NCBI GenBank assembly: GCA_030248215.1
Contig: JASANG010001415.1
Coordinates: 124,001-188,000, forward strand
From: Enoplolaimus lenunculus
Lineage: Eukaryota; Nematoda; Enoplea; Enoplida; Thoracostomopsidae
Length of the DNA stretch: 64,000 nt
Reading direction: 5' to 3'
The notes beneath the pieces were generated by a model. That model was given only the letters and a program-made list of their open reading frames with translations. It made no database searches and was not told where the DNA came from. Made by a program: the position numbers and the translations under genes. Shown in pieces: positions 43,936-48,744 of the stretch; position 1 is the first letter of the stretch, and every line of letters begins with the position of its first letter.

Positions 43936-44766
43936 TATAATAATAATAATAATAATAATAATTTTGATGTGAGCGCAGACTACACGACGACAATTTTCGG
44001 CCTCTGCGGCGGCGGTGCGTCTTCCAGTTCAGGCAGCAGCGTTGGCGGCAGAGGTGTTCGGCATCGTTCATCGTCGCTTATAACCGTGGGCGCTATCGAT
44101 GCCGGCGGTTATTGCTCTGTCGCTGGTGGCGGCGGCAGCGACGGCCGCATGTCGCCCATTCAAAGCCTTCGCTATCCAGGATTCGATGCAATCTTCGAAG
44201 CGTCTGAGGCAGCGGCAGCGACATCGCCGCCGACGTATCCACGCCACGCGACACGAACTGCATTCATTGCCGGTGGCGGCAATTCTACTGCAGTCGCCAG
44301 CGCCACCACAAGCACTGCGGCGCCGATGTTTCCGCCAACAGTGCTTGCAGCGACGTCTGGAGACGTTCGGTGTCGCGCAAGCGGCGGCAGTAGTAATGTT
44401 GGCGTCGGCGGCAGTTCGTCGTTTCGAATTGCGACAGGCGTCCGCCGGCACCAACATCACTATCATCATCATCGATACGGTGGCGGACGCCGGTTTCTCC
44501 GCCGTTTGCCAAGGCGGCCGAGATTTGGCGGCAGCCACGTATCGAGCATTTCGGCGGCAGCGGCGAGCCGTGCCCGGGCTCAAGTCTTGTATAATCTGAG
44601 ACAAAATGCACGACGCATAGCTCGCCGATTGCCAAAAATCAACGATATTAACGTAATTGATCAGTACTCCAGGTGGGCATTTCCATCAACGTTTATTTTG
44701 TTCAACGTTTTCTATTGGATCTTTTATTCGTATATGGGCAGCGAACCGCCAATGGGTGACTCGTAG
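21739..44766 (+). CDS. LCCH3: GABA-A receptor beta-like subunit (LCCH3 type), whole gene
   Basis: Pentameric ligand-gated chloride channel subunit of the Cys-loop family, acting in the plasma membrane of nerve or muscle cells. Exons: 21739-23432, 24815-24951, 26885-26952, 28359-28582, 30165-30247, 31952-32089, 33953-34105 or 37497-37649, 42108-42202, 42891-43076, 43696-44766. With one version of exon 7 the total is 3849 nt, giving 1282 residues, and every junction is phase-consistent. Seen: [11 protein letters not shown] in the N-domain; WVPD loop A; a Cys loop with exactly 13 residues between Cys715 and Cys729; loop C Tyr784; M1; M2 with [15 protein letters not shown] (Arg829 = 0', Leu838 = 9', Ser844 = 15'); M3 with VMCFVFVF; a ~360-residue cytoplasmic loop; M4 near the C-terminus. 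The 15' Ser and VMCF of M3 are as in invertebrate beta subunits. No pore Glu is present, as expected for an anion channel. Start codon choice is open (see exon 1). Confidence 0.93.
22068..22740 (+). repeat. (ACN)n trinucleotide tract coding poly-Thr
   Basis: Long imperfect ACA/ACG repeat with interspersed GCA, uninterrupted CAA/ACA around 22563-22620. In the receptor frame it reads poly-Thr with Ala. The other frames read Asn/Gln-rich, and the minus strand Leu- or Val-rich. Confidence 0.9.
23762..24029 (+). mobile_element. tRNA-like element with inverted ends, copy 1
   Basis: Ends AACCCCTTCTCACATTGAG and TTCATGTGACAAAGGGTT are imperfectly inverted. Inside, TAGCTGAGTGGT (23922) fits a pol III A box and GAGTTCGAATCT (23964) a B box, ~42 bp apart as in a tRNA. 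In receptor intron 1. Confidence 0.7.
24056..24328 (+). mobile_element. tRNA-like element with inverted ends, copy 2
   Basis: Same as copy 1 and in the same orientation, 26 bp after it. A box at 24219, B box GAGTTCGAATCC at 24261 (a perfect match to the B-box core). Confidence 0.72.
24578..24786. mobile_element. C-family element inside the end of an H2-type fragment
   Basis: CACTGCAAAAAATGGCGAG to TTTTTTGCAGTG, 209 bp. The left flank (24450-24577) is an H2-type remnant ending TTTGCACCCTT. The right end is 28 bp before receptor exon 2. Confidence 0.8.
24815..24951 (+). CDS. LCCH3: Receptor exon 2: start of the mature N-domain
   Basis: Acceptor ATTATAG, donor GGAG|GTAAGA. Enters in phase 2 (CA+G = Gln565) and leaves in phase 1. 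Encodes an acidic Tyr-rich start, then an amphipathic helix and [11 protein letters not shown], the N-terminal hallmark of GABA-A subunits. Confidence 0.9.
24955..25090. mobile_element. R-family element just after receptor exon 2
   Basis: CCGTTAGCCAG start to CCCCCTGGCCCTCTTTTGGC and TACGG; starts a few bases past the exon 2 donor at 24952. Confidence 0.6.
25250..25575. mobile_element. K-family foldback
   Basis: Long inverted ends with GAGTGTGCAACT and the motif CGCAACGCGTGC/GGCGTTGCGTTTTTGG; internal CCCCTCTAAA tracts. Receptor intron 2. Confidence 0.7.
26257..26481. mobile_element. G-family element
   Basis: CCATATTCTCAAATGTATAT to CTACACACATTTGAGAATAC, complete copy in receptor intron 2. 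Confidence 0.78.
26625..26800. mobile_element. Unnamed CGACAATTCATCG-type element
   Basis: ACGACAATTCATCG and CCTAAG words with CGACGAATTGTCGG on the other side. A relative lies at 29210-29395 (CGACTCGACAATTCATCGG). Confidence 0.5.
26885..26952 (+). CDS. LCCH3: Receptor exon 3
   Basis: Acceptor GATTTTAG, donor GATATG|GTAAGT. 68 nt, the length I recall for vertebrate GABR exon 3. Encodes a beta strand ending [11 protein letters not shown], matching the family's ASIDMVSEVNM. Confidence 0.92.
27058..27262. mobile_element. S-family element
   Basis: AGTGGCGGAGC start, ACGAGCGAAGCGAGTGAGAA core, GGGGGGTATGG and GGTCCTGGCGC end. Receptor intron 3. Confidence 0.55.
27285..28028. repeat. Nested ~740-bp palindrome with tRNA-like arms
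   Basis: Arms 27285-27535 and 27775-28028 are inverted copies (TTTTTCGCTT and GGTGATGGT landmarks on each side) and carry decayed tRNA-like boxes. The 240-bp spacer is itself an inverted repeat (CCTACCTTAACGAAAAT ... TTTTCGTTGAGGTAGG). Confidence 0.75.
28035..28325. mobile_element. K-family foldback before receptor exon 4
   Basis: GGCACGCGTTGCATTTTTGC and AAAAACGCAACGCCCGGTGG inverted; ends GAGTTGCACACCCTTGTC about 30 bp before the exon 4 acceptor. Confidence 0.65.
28359..28582 (+). CDS. LCCH3: Receptor exon 4: loop A and ligand-binding core
   Basis: 224 nt, entering in phase 0 (SEVDM then DYTVT) and leaving in phase 2 before GTAAAG. Encodes [28 protein letters not shown] and the run to YGMR. 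The loop-A position that is Tyr97 in vertebrate beta2 is Phe here. The acceptor has a weak pyrimidine tract (GAATAAGTTTAAG). Confidence 0.92.
28738..28941 (+). other. Unexplained open stretch in receptor intron 4
   Basis: 67 codons open ([20 protein letters not shown] ... [15 protein letters not shown]) with GC-rich third positions unlike the intron around it. No family recognised, no clear acceptor. Could be a fossil of a processed gene or chance. Confidence 0.25.
29007..29193. mobile_element. T2-family element with exact 8-bp duplication
   Basis: GGCCAATATTACTTTAAGGG to GCCCCTTAAAGTAACATGGG, flanked by GTATTTGT at 28999-29006 and 29194-29201. This dates the family as an 8-bp target-site, hAT-like transposon. 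Confidence 0.9.
29727..30125. mobile_element. P-family element (ACCGGAAACGG)
   Basis: AGGGTGTAAACGGACAG to CCGGTTCACATCCT with repeated ACCGGAAACG words inside. Flanks GTTGATGG/GTTGTTGG could be a decayed 8-bp duplication. Ends ~40 bp before receptor exon 5. Confidence 0.65.
30165..30247 (+). CDS. LCCH3: Receptor exon 5: Cys loop
   Basis: 83 nt, acceptor CTTTTTAG, donor AGTT|GTAAGT. Encodes FTTTLAC...YYPLDSQTC, the signature disulphide loop, and TVEIES. Same length as vertebrate exon 5. Confidence 0.95.
30545..30886. mobile_element. K-family foldback, best copy
   Basis: Arms of ~95 bp: AACAAGAGTGTGCAACTGGG, GAATGTACCCAGCACGCG and their inverse at the right. Between the arms are CCCCC/GGGGG-tagged words. 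Receptor intron 5. Confidence 0.82.
30908..31123. mobile_element. T-family element, full
   Basis: GGCCCATGTAAAGATCAGGG to CTGTTCTTTACATTGGCCC, TTAGGC core. Confidence 0.85.
31373..31940. mobile_element. T-family element with amplified 36-bp units, abutting exon 6
   Basis: GGCCAATGTAAAGAACAGGG to TCCTGATCTTTCCATGGACC. Its core holds about a dozen tandem ~36-bp units of the form AAAATGAGCTTATACCTAAA plus CCTAAGCCTAAGC. The right end is about a dozen bases before receptor exon 6. Confidence 0.85.
31952..32089 (+). CDS. LCCH3: Receptor exon 6: loop B to loop C
   Basis: 138 nt, acceptor TAATTTCAG, donor ACAG|GTAAAA. Encodes (Y)[11 protein letters not shown], then [12 protein letters not shown] and a TTTTG stretch leading into loop C. 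The Tyr split between exons 5 and 6 is the loop-B Tyr of the GABA site. A T-family element ends about a dozen bases before this exon. Confidence 0.94.
32243..32351. mobile_element. G-family fragment
   Basis: Matches the AGCAGCTATTATCAGTTGGT part of the G family; both ends worn. Confidence 0.45.
32390..32616. mobile_element. T-family element with near-pure TTAGGC array
   Basis: About fifteen uninterrupted TTAGGC hexamers (~32472-32563) inside T-family ends (GGCCGGAACGTTTTCC left, CTGTTCCGGCCCTGTTCTAT right). Receptor intron 6. Confidence 0.85.
33127..33349. mobile_element. G-family element
   Basis: GCATTCTCAAATGTGTACAG to the worn end TATGCATTTAAGTATATGGG. Receptor intron 6. Confidence 0.65.
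33540..33925 (-). mobile_element. tRNA-like element split by a C-family element
   Basis: Reverse-oriented tRNA-like copy with TTGACAAAGGGTTAA end at the right; a C copy (CACTGTAAAAAATGATGAG to TTTTTTGCAGTG, 33620-33828) sits inside it with TA on both sides. Ends 30 bp before exon 7A. Confidence 0.72.
33953..34105 (+). CDS. LCCH3: Receptor exon 7A: alternative pre-M1/M1/M2-start exon
   Basis: 153 nt, acceptor TTTTCAAAG, donor CTAG|GTAACC, phase 1 in and phase 1 out. Encodes [19 protein letters not shown]1 with the conserved Pro807, the [10 protein letters not shown] linker, and M2 as far as ARVSL. It differs from exon 7B at 10 of 50 full codons. No stop or frame loss, splice sites intact, so it looks functional. 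It is the more diverged of the two against LCCH3 as I recall it. Confidence 0.9.
34315..34842. mobile_element. E-family foldback with 20-bp GC-rich satellite
   Basis: GGGTTGTGCTATACTG start and ATTATAGCGCAACAC end are inverted. Inside, about ten perfect or near-perfect head-to-tail 20-bp units GTGCGGCGCCGTCGGTTACC (~34497-34710). Open in several frames, non-coding. Between exons 7A and 7B. Confidence 0.85.
34888..35160 (-). mobile_element. tRNA-like element, diverged, with GAGCTCGACATTC repeats
   Basis: AACCCTTTCTCACATGAAG start; GTCATCACTCAGCAATAGGA is the reversed A-box area. Four tandem 13-bp units GAGCTCGACATTC at ~35000-35060. Confidence 0.6.
35192..35361. mobile_element. F-family hAT-like MITE
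   Basis: CAATGGCGGATCCATGGGG to CTGGATCCGCCACTG, 170 bp, exact 8-bp duplication AGAAGGAG at 35184-35191 and 35362-35369. Confidence 0.93.
35550..35703. mobile_element. T-family element, short
   Basis: TATAGAACACGGCGCAACAG start, CCTAAG core, end GTTCCGCCCTTGATGTTTAC. Confidence 0.65.
35991..36166. mobile_element. F-family hAT-like MITE
   Basis: CAATGGCGGATCC to GGATCCGCCACTG, 176 bp, exact duplication ATGTTGAA at 35983-35990 and 36167-36174. Confidence 0.93.
36711..37457. repeat. ~750-bp palindrome (M element) before exon 7B
   Basis: GGTTCAACCGGAATTC at the left is inverted at the right as ATTTCCGGTTGAACC. The two arms (~370 bp each) match along most of their length (CAATTCCTGTTCCTGTTC, AACTTGATTGTGAAA-type landmarks). 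AT-rich flanks are also loosely symmetrical. Ends 39 bp before exon 7B. Confidence 0.85.
37497..37649 (+). CDS. LCCH3: Receptor exon 7B: alternative pre-M1/M1/M2-start exon
   Basis: 153 nt, acceptor AATCTACAG, donor CTTG|GTAATT, with the same phases as 7A. Encodes [19 protein letters not shown]1, the same [10 protein letters not shown] linker and ARVSL. It reads closest to the canonical family sequence. The residue before loop-C Tyr784 is Asp here and Thr in 7A. Using both exons, or neither, would keep the frame, so exclusivity cannot be enforced by frame. Confidence 0.92.
37682..37933. mobile_element. B-family element just after exon 7B
   Basis: 252 bp, CACTGTAAATTTCAATGAG to GCAATTTACAGTG, TA on both sides. 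Begins 32 bp after the exon 7B donor. Confidence 0.88.
38040..38890. other. Degraded GC-rich repeats in receptor intron 7
   Basis: Contains S-type core words (AGAAGCCAAACGCAATTTTA near 38157 and GAACCGGATGAGAAGCCAAT near 38621) but no clear ends. Short open frames judged chance. Confidence 0.4.
38939..39149. mobile_element. B-family element, worn ends
   Basis: CATTGTAAATTCTGATGAG to GAAATTTACAGTA. Confidence 0.7.
39341..39520. mobile_element. S-family element
   Basis: GTGGCGGATCCTAAAATT start, TTACGAGCGAAACACGCAAT core, CCCCCCCC end. Confidence 0.5.
39981..40241. mobile_element. T-family element inside D
   Basis: GGGCCCATGAAACGATCAGG to CTGTTGTTTACATTGGTCC; core has four ~57-bp units each ending AATATGCTTA. 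Confidence 0.8.
40283..40534. mobile_element. B-family element inside D
   Basis: 252 bp, CACTGTAAATTCCAGTGAG to GGAATTTACAGTG. Flanks read CT rather than TA. Confidence 0.85.
40887..41100. mobile_element. T-family element
   Basis: GCCCATGTAAAGATCGGGGG to CCCTTTTCTTTACACTTGCC. Confidence 0.78.
41488..41696. mobile_element. C-family palindromic element
   Basis: 209 bp, CACTGCAAAAAATGGTGAG to TTTTTTGCAGTG, TA on both sides. Confidence 0.88.
41819..42024. mobile_element. T-family element before receptor exon 8
   Basis: GGCCCATGTATAGAACAGGG to CCCTGTTCTATACATGGGCC, with near-perfect 20-bp ends. Flanks ATGGTTTG/ATGTTTTG are a 7-of-8 target duplication. Confidence 0.87.
42108..42202 (+). CDS. LCCH3: Receptor exon 8: M2 and M2-M3 loop
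   Basis: 95 nt, acceptor AATTTCAG, donor TTTG|GTAAGT. Encodes [19 protein letters not shown] and [10 protein letters not shown]2 15' is Ser, the residue that in vertebrate beta1 goes with weak etomidate response. The donor lies at the start of M3. Confidence 0.95.
42273..42540. mobile_element. T-family element in receptor intron 8
   Basis: GGCCAATGTAAAGAACAGGG to CCCCTGATCTTTACGTGGGC; flanks GATGTCTG/GATGCCTG, a 7-of-8 duplication. Confidence 0.87.
42603..42764. mobile_element. R-family element
   Basis: TGTAGCCAATGAGTCGGGCC to GGTGAGCTGGCTAAAGGCG; AAATTTTGAATCTTGCTTGC inside matches the 9400 copy. Confidence 0.6.
42891..43076 (+). CDS. LCCH3: Receptor exon 9: M3 and start of cytoplasmic loop
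   Basis: 186 nt, phase 0 at both ends, acceptor TTGTTTTCAG, donor CCG|GTAAGT. Encodes [29 protein letters not shown] and a basic then acidic loop. Confidence 0.95.
43156..43352. mobile_element. T2-family element in receptor intron 9
   Basis: GGCCAATGTTACTTTTAGGG to GACGCCCCTTAAAATAACAT; flanks CAAATATT/GAAATATT, a 7-of-8 duplication. Confidence 0.87.
43696..44766 (+). CDS. LCCH3: Receptor exon 10: Asn-rich loop and M4
   Basis: Last coding exon, acceptor TGTTGTTTCAG, stop TAG at 44764. The loop holds a long Asn tract made of AAC then AAT triplets, then Gly/Ser- and Ala-rich GC-rich coding sequence with a His run. It returns to family sequence at [18 protein letters not shown], followed by M4 and a short tail GSEPPMGDS. 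The loop is roughly three times the usual family length. Confidence 0.92.
43851..43962 (+). repeat. (AAC)n(AAT)n microsatellite coding poly-Asn
   Basis: Pure AAC triplets switch to AAT triplets partway. In frame with exon 10, giving an Asn run with a few Thr and Tyr. Likely length-variable between individuals. Confidence 0.9.
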
Positions 44767-45142
44767 CGTGTTTCAGGTTCAGCATGGAATTCCACCAATC
44801 AGAAATAACCAATTTTAGGCTACGATTTATTTTGCCATAACTACTATCATCTATTTTTGCAACATTAAACTGAAATCAACAATTTGTATTAGATCTGCTC
44901 ACTGTGCAAGGAATGAACTTCCTACGGGTTATCAAAATCCCGTTTTAGTTTCGTTTGGAATTAACCAATTAGAAACGAGAATTTCAATGAAATGATAACT
45001 TTTACTGCGATTATTACCAAGAGATTTTACACCGGTGACTGAAATCAACATTTCTTATTGGTTCGTATGGACAGTGAACCGGCCAATAGATGATACCGTT
45101 TGAGTTCTCTGAATTGCTTAGTACTCTGAAAGTACAGTTTAG

Positions 45143-45173
45143 AATAAACTTTAAATCCGAATACTGAATAAAT
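45143..45173 (+). terminator. Candidate poly(A) signals of the receptor gene
   Basis: Two AATAAA words at about 45143 and 45168, some 380-400 bp after the stop codon. The interval 44767-45140 is AT-rich with no gene and would be the 3' UTR. Confidence 0.45.
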
Positions 45174-45329
45174 CAAATAAGGTCACTTGTTCAGACAAAA
45201 TTGTACTACGCATGACTGCATGCCACAATAAACTGGCAAAGGCTCAAATTCTAGAAAACAACCGAAATGGGTAAACAAAAAGATGCCCAATGAAAAAACA
45301 ACACTGTTGCTTTATTAATATTTGGTGCG

Positions 45330-45593
45330 ATTATGTCAATTATCCATAATTGTAGTGCATAAATATTAAAACTTCAGGACCAAAAAAAGTTGAGTTCGAA
45401 TCTTTATAGCATAGTACATTGCTCTTGCTTTATCGCTCAAGTTTTTTATACAAGACAAATAAGCGTTTAATTCAATGGATAGTTGCAATACTTGCGAGTT
45501 AAAAATAAAAAACAGTTCGTAACCGAATAACAGGGGGTACCTTTTGGAAAGGCCAAATAACTATCAGTCCCTCTCCCTCTCGGGTCACTACAG
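45330..45593. mobile_element. D-family element, half copy
   Basis: Right half only, ending CTCTCGGGTCACTACAG. A further scrap of the same end is at 46395-46437. Confidence 0.7.
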
Positions 45594-45689
45594 TGCTCAA
45601 GTCTAAACAGTATATTCCTAAAGTAATTAATTTAAACTATACAAAATAGGTGGCAAAAGTTAAAGGAGTGTGGTCCAAACCAGAGTGTA

Positions 45690-46380
45690 ACTGGGGGTAA
45701 AAAATGCCAGAGCCGAAGCTCAACAAAATTAGCCCGAGTCAGAGGTGAAACCGGGTATGGAGCGAAATTAGGCAGTTAAAATGATGTGTAACTTTCTAAT
45801 TTTAGCAAATATCTATCAAGTGTCAAAAATTTCGATTTTATGTAATTTTATGAAAAGTTCTGACACTTACTCATGTACCAAAAGTTGAAATATAAAACCA
45901 AATGCATCGAATCACACGATTACTACAAAACTATAGAAAATTCCACTGCCGAAATTATTGAAACTCTGACGCAAATTATACCACAACCGGAGGTCGATTT
46001 TTTTGCCGGAACAAAACCTCCGGTTGTACGCTTCAAAAAAATGAAGCTGGATTGTAAAACAGACCGGATCCGAACCGCCGGAGGCGTATACAGAGGCGGA
46101 TCCTAAAAATTTCTAACGGGGGGGGCGCTCTGGCAAATGTTATGAAACGCAAAAATTGTAAGATAAACACCTTATCATTTTATCACCCAAAAATTTTCTG
46201 AGGGCGAAAAATTGTAAAGCAGAGACCTCATCATTTTATGACCAAAATTCTGGGGGAAAAATTGTTTTACAAAAAATTTTCTAAGAGGAAAAATTGTACG
46301 GTTGGGACCTTACGATTTTAACACTAAAAAATTTTGATGGGAAGGCGTACGCCCACCTCTGGATCCGTTAGTGGGGGTAT
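45690..46380. mobile_element. H2-type element joined by a GGATCC-ended element
   Basis: 45690-46032 carries GCCAGAGCCGAAGC and CCTCCGGTTGTAC words of the H2 family. 46093-46380 is a separate element with AGAGGCGGATCCTAAAAATT and CACCTCTGGATCCGTTAGTG ends and tandem AAAATTGT...CATTTTA units. Confidence 0.55.
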
Positions 46381-46552
46381 ACTCCTTAAAAAGGCGAATT
46401 CAACTTGAGTCATCATTCTTTTATTTGGGTCACTACAGTAAAGCACCATATCGCAATTTGCAAATGCATCTCCCGCACAGGTTGTGGTTTTCGGCGTGTA
46501 AGCTCGCACACTCCCCAAAAATTTTGCAACGTACTTTAAACTGTTTTCGGCC

Positions 46553-46713
46553 CATTTTACACTTTTAGGGCCGTCCCAGTTTCTGGTGGGTCTGTAAAAG
46601 AGTAGGCTTACTTTTTAGACTTCATTGCTTGGCTTATGCTTAGGCTTAGGCTTAGTCTTAGGCTTAGGAATACGTTTAATCTACTGTTACGGCCCTAAAA
46701 GTAACAGTGGCCC
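46553..46713. mobile_element. T2-family element
   Basis: CCCATTTTACACTTTTAGGG to CGGCCCTAAAAGTAACAGTG, TTAGGC core. Confidence 0.75.
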
Positions 46714-46985
46714 TGTTTTCGGTGGTTCAGAACCTTATATGCTCATAAATGAAAACAATGCAGTGACATCTGATATATAATTATTTTTATAAGTATTATA
46801 AAACAAACATCTATAAGATCACAAAACCTGTATATAAATAATATATAACATTAATAACACGTGTCTGTAGCCGGAAAATGTTCATAGGGGCGAGAATTAT
46901 ACCGCCCGTGCAGTTTCATCATGTGCCCCGCTTAAAAGTTTTTGACCCCTAACATGTTGACCTGGCTACGGGCCTACATACGCAG

Positions 46986-47222
46986 CAGGATGCAACCGGA
47001 GGTGAAAAATTCCGGAGCCGAAGCCAGAGCCGGAGGTCAACGAAACTTGCCGGAACCGGAGGTGAGGCGAAGTTAGGTAGTAAATATGATGGTTAATTAA
47101 TTTTAGCCAATATCTGCAATATGTTGTCAAGTTTCCTGGTTTTACGCCGGAGGACGATTTTCTGCCGGAGCCGGAGGACGACTTTCTGCCGGTGCCGGAG
47201 GCACACCTCTGGTTGTACCCTC
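46986..47222. mobile_element. H2-family element with exact 8-bp duplication
   Basis: CAGGATGCAACCGGAGGTG to CTCTGGTTGTACCCTC, 237 bp, flanked by ATACGCAG at 46978-46985 and 47223-47230. Confidence 0.9.
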
Positions 47223-47617
47223 ATACGCAGCGATGATAGCCTCTGTCTTATATGGCGTACAAAACTATAAATTTGTTATCGAACCAACGGCAACTGTCCA
47301 ATGATATCACTTCATTGTTGTGATTCTAATTATAGATGATTGCATACTGATAAATTACTGCGGTATTAAACAATTTAGGTCGGCACAGCCCTTGTAAAAG
47401 CTGACTACCGTAGGAGTTTTATAAGCATATTACTGAGCCTAAGCCTCAACTAGCGTGAGAAAAAACCTATGATTAAGCCTGCCACTCGGATATACATAGA
47501 AGAGGTGACGCTATACTTTGCGACTAATTATATAAACAGCACCGCAACCGAATTTGTGACCAAACTTTGTTTTCAGTTGACGGCGACAGACGGCGCCGAA
47601 AACGCGTATAGCATCAT

Positions 47618-47796
47618 CAGTGGCGGATCCAGGATCTCAAAATGGGGGGGGGCAAAATTTCACAGCTAATAAACTTACTTTTGACCCACACACAAACCAC
47701 GAACTATTGTCGCACAAAATTGCTAAGTATACAATTTTTGTCGAGATGCTGTTGGGGGGGCACGGCCGAGGTGGCTCCCCCATGGATCCGCCATTG
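47618..47796. mobile_element. F-family hAT-like MITE at the NIT2 3' end
   Basis: CAGTGGCGGATCCAGGAT to CATGGATCCGCCATTG, 179 bp, exact duplication AGCATCAT at 47610-47617 and 47797-47804. The NIT2 stop codon is at 47808-47810. Confidence 0.93.
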
Positions 47797-47807
47797 AGCA
47801 TCATCCT

Positions 47808-48665
47808 TTACTCTTCCGCGCGAACACACCGCAACGCAGTTTTTTCATACACTTCCGGCCGACGCTGTACGCGTATCGGGACTGCCTGTCGGACTTGTGT
47901 ACTCCTCGCTAAATCAATATTAGCATAAACAATGCTTTCAGTCTCATCGCACTCTGCGACAACTTCAGCCCACGGATCGGCAACTAAACTGTGTCCCCAT
48001 GTATGATAGCTGGCGTCCATATCACGCGCAGGTGAACATAACGCAACATAAACTTGATTTTGGAGCGCAAGCGACCGTGCCAACAGCTTCCAGTGTGCCG
48101 GTCCAGTAGTCATATTAAACGCGCCCGGATACAGCAAGACATCTGCTCCGCCAGTATCCGTATACTTCCGTGCGAGCTCCGGAAATCGACAGTCATAACA
48201 AATGCCAAGCCCAAATTTCGCCAGACGCGACTCAACTACAAGCGGGTCACTGCCTGGCGACAGAGTTTCAGATTCTTTGAATTTTATCTTACCCGGCACA
48301 TCAATATCGAACAAATGAATCTTACGGTATTTGGCCAACATCGTCCCACGAGCATCGTAAACAGTTGCTGTATTATAGAGAAGGCCATTTTCAGTTTCTG
48401 GTATACTTCCGCCAAACAATAGCACTTTATGTTGTTTCGCAGCGTCCGCAAGGGAATCTGTCGTTGGACCGCCTGGCACAGGTTCCGCATACTCACGGAA
48501 ATATTGATTTCCGTACGGTGAATTGAAACATTCTGGCAGCACAACAACTTGAGCACCTCCGACGGTCACAGCTTGTGAGATCATTTCGACCGCGTGCGCA
48601 ATGTTCTTTAGTTTATCTGCGCCGACGGACATTTGAATTAGTGCCAGTTTAAATTTAGACATCAT
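47808..48665 (-). CDS. NIT2: Omega-amidase NIT2 (nitrilase superfamily), intronless
   Basis: 285 residues in a single exon. Omega-amidase hydrolyses alpha-ketoglutaramate and alpha-ketosuccinamate to the 2-oxo-acids and ammonia, in cytosol and mitochondria. The nitrilase triad is visible: Glu45 in LPECFNSPYG, Lys115 in AKYRKIHLFDIDVPGK, Cys156 in GLGICYDCRFPELA. PGAFNMTTGPAHW and GGSIPE are family signatures. Length is close to human NIT2 (276). Two Met codons stand in tandem at the start; no earlier in-frame Met is needed. A TATA-like TTATAAAAA lies about 20 bp upstream of the ATG. GC content is higher than the surroundings. No introns, whereas vertebrate NIT2 has several, so a retrocopy or intron loss is possible; no poly(A) trace is seen. 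It looks intact. Confidence 0.95.
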   Translation of the reverse strand: MMSKFKLALIQMSVGADKLKNIAHAVEMISQAVTVGGAQVVVLPECFNSPYGNQYFREYAEPVPGGPTTDSLADAAKQHKVLLFGGSIPETENGLLYNTATVYDARGTMLAKYRKIHLFDIDVPGKIKFKESETLSPGSDPLVVESRLAKFGLGICYDCRFPELARKYTDTGGADVLLYPGAFNMTTGPAHWKLLARSLALQNQVYVALCSPARDMDASYHTWGHSLVADPWAEVVAECDETESIVYANIDLARSTQVRQAVPIRVQRRPEVYEKTALRCVRAEE

Positions 48666-48744
48666 AAAACAGTTGTTCGATTTTTATAACCACACTGAAA
48701 ACACTCATCTTCTTGTGTACAATTTAGTAAAACCAAGTATATAT

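Noticed and set aside
44068-44635. Long frames opposite and out of phase with receptor exon 10
   Set aside because: Shadow frames of the GC-rich cytoplasmic loop; exon 10 is fixed by splice phase and by M4.
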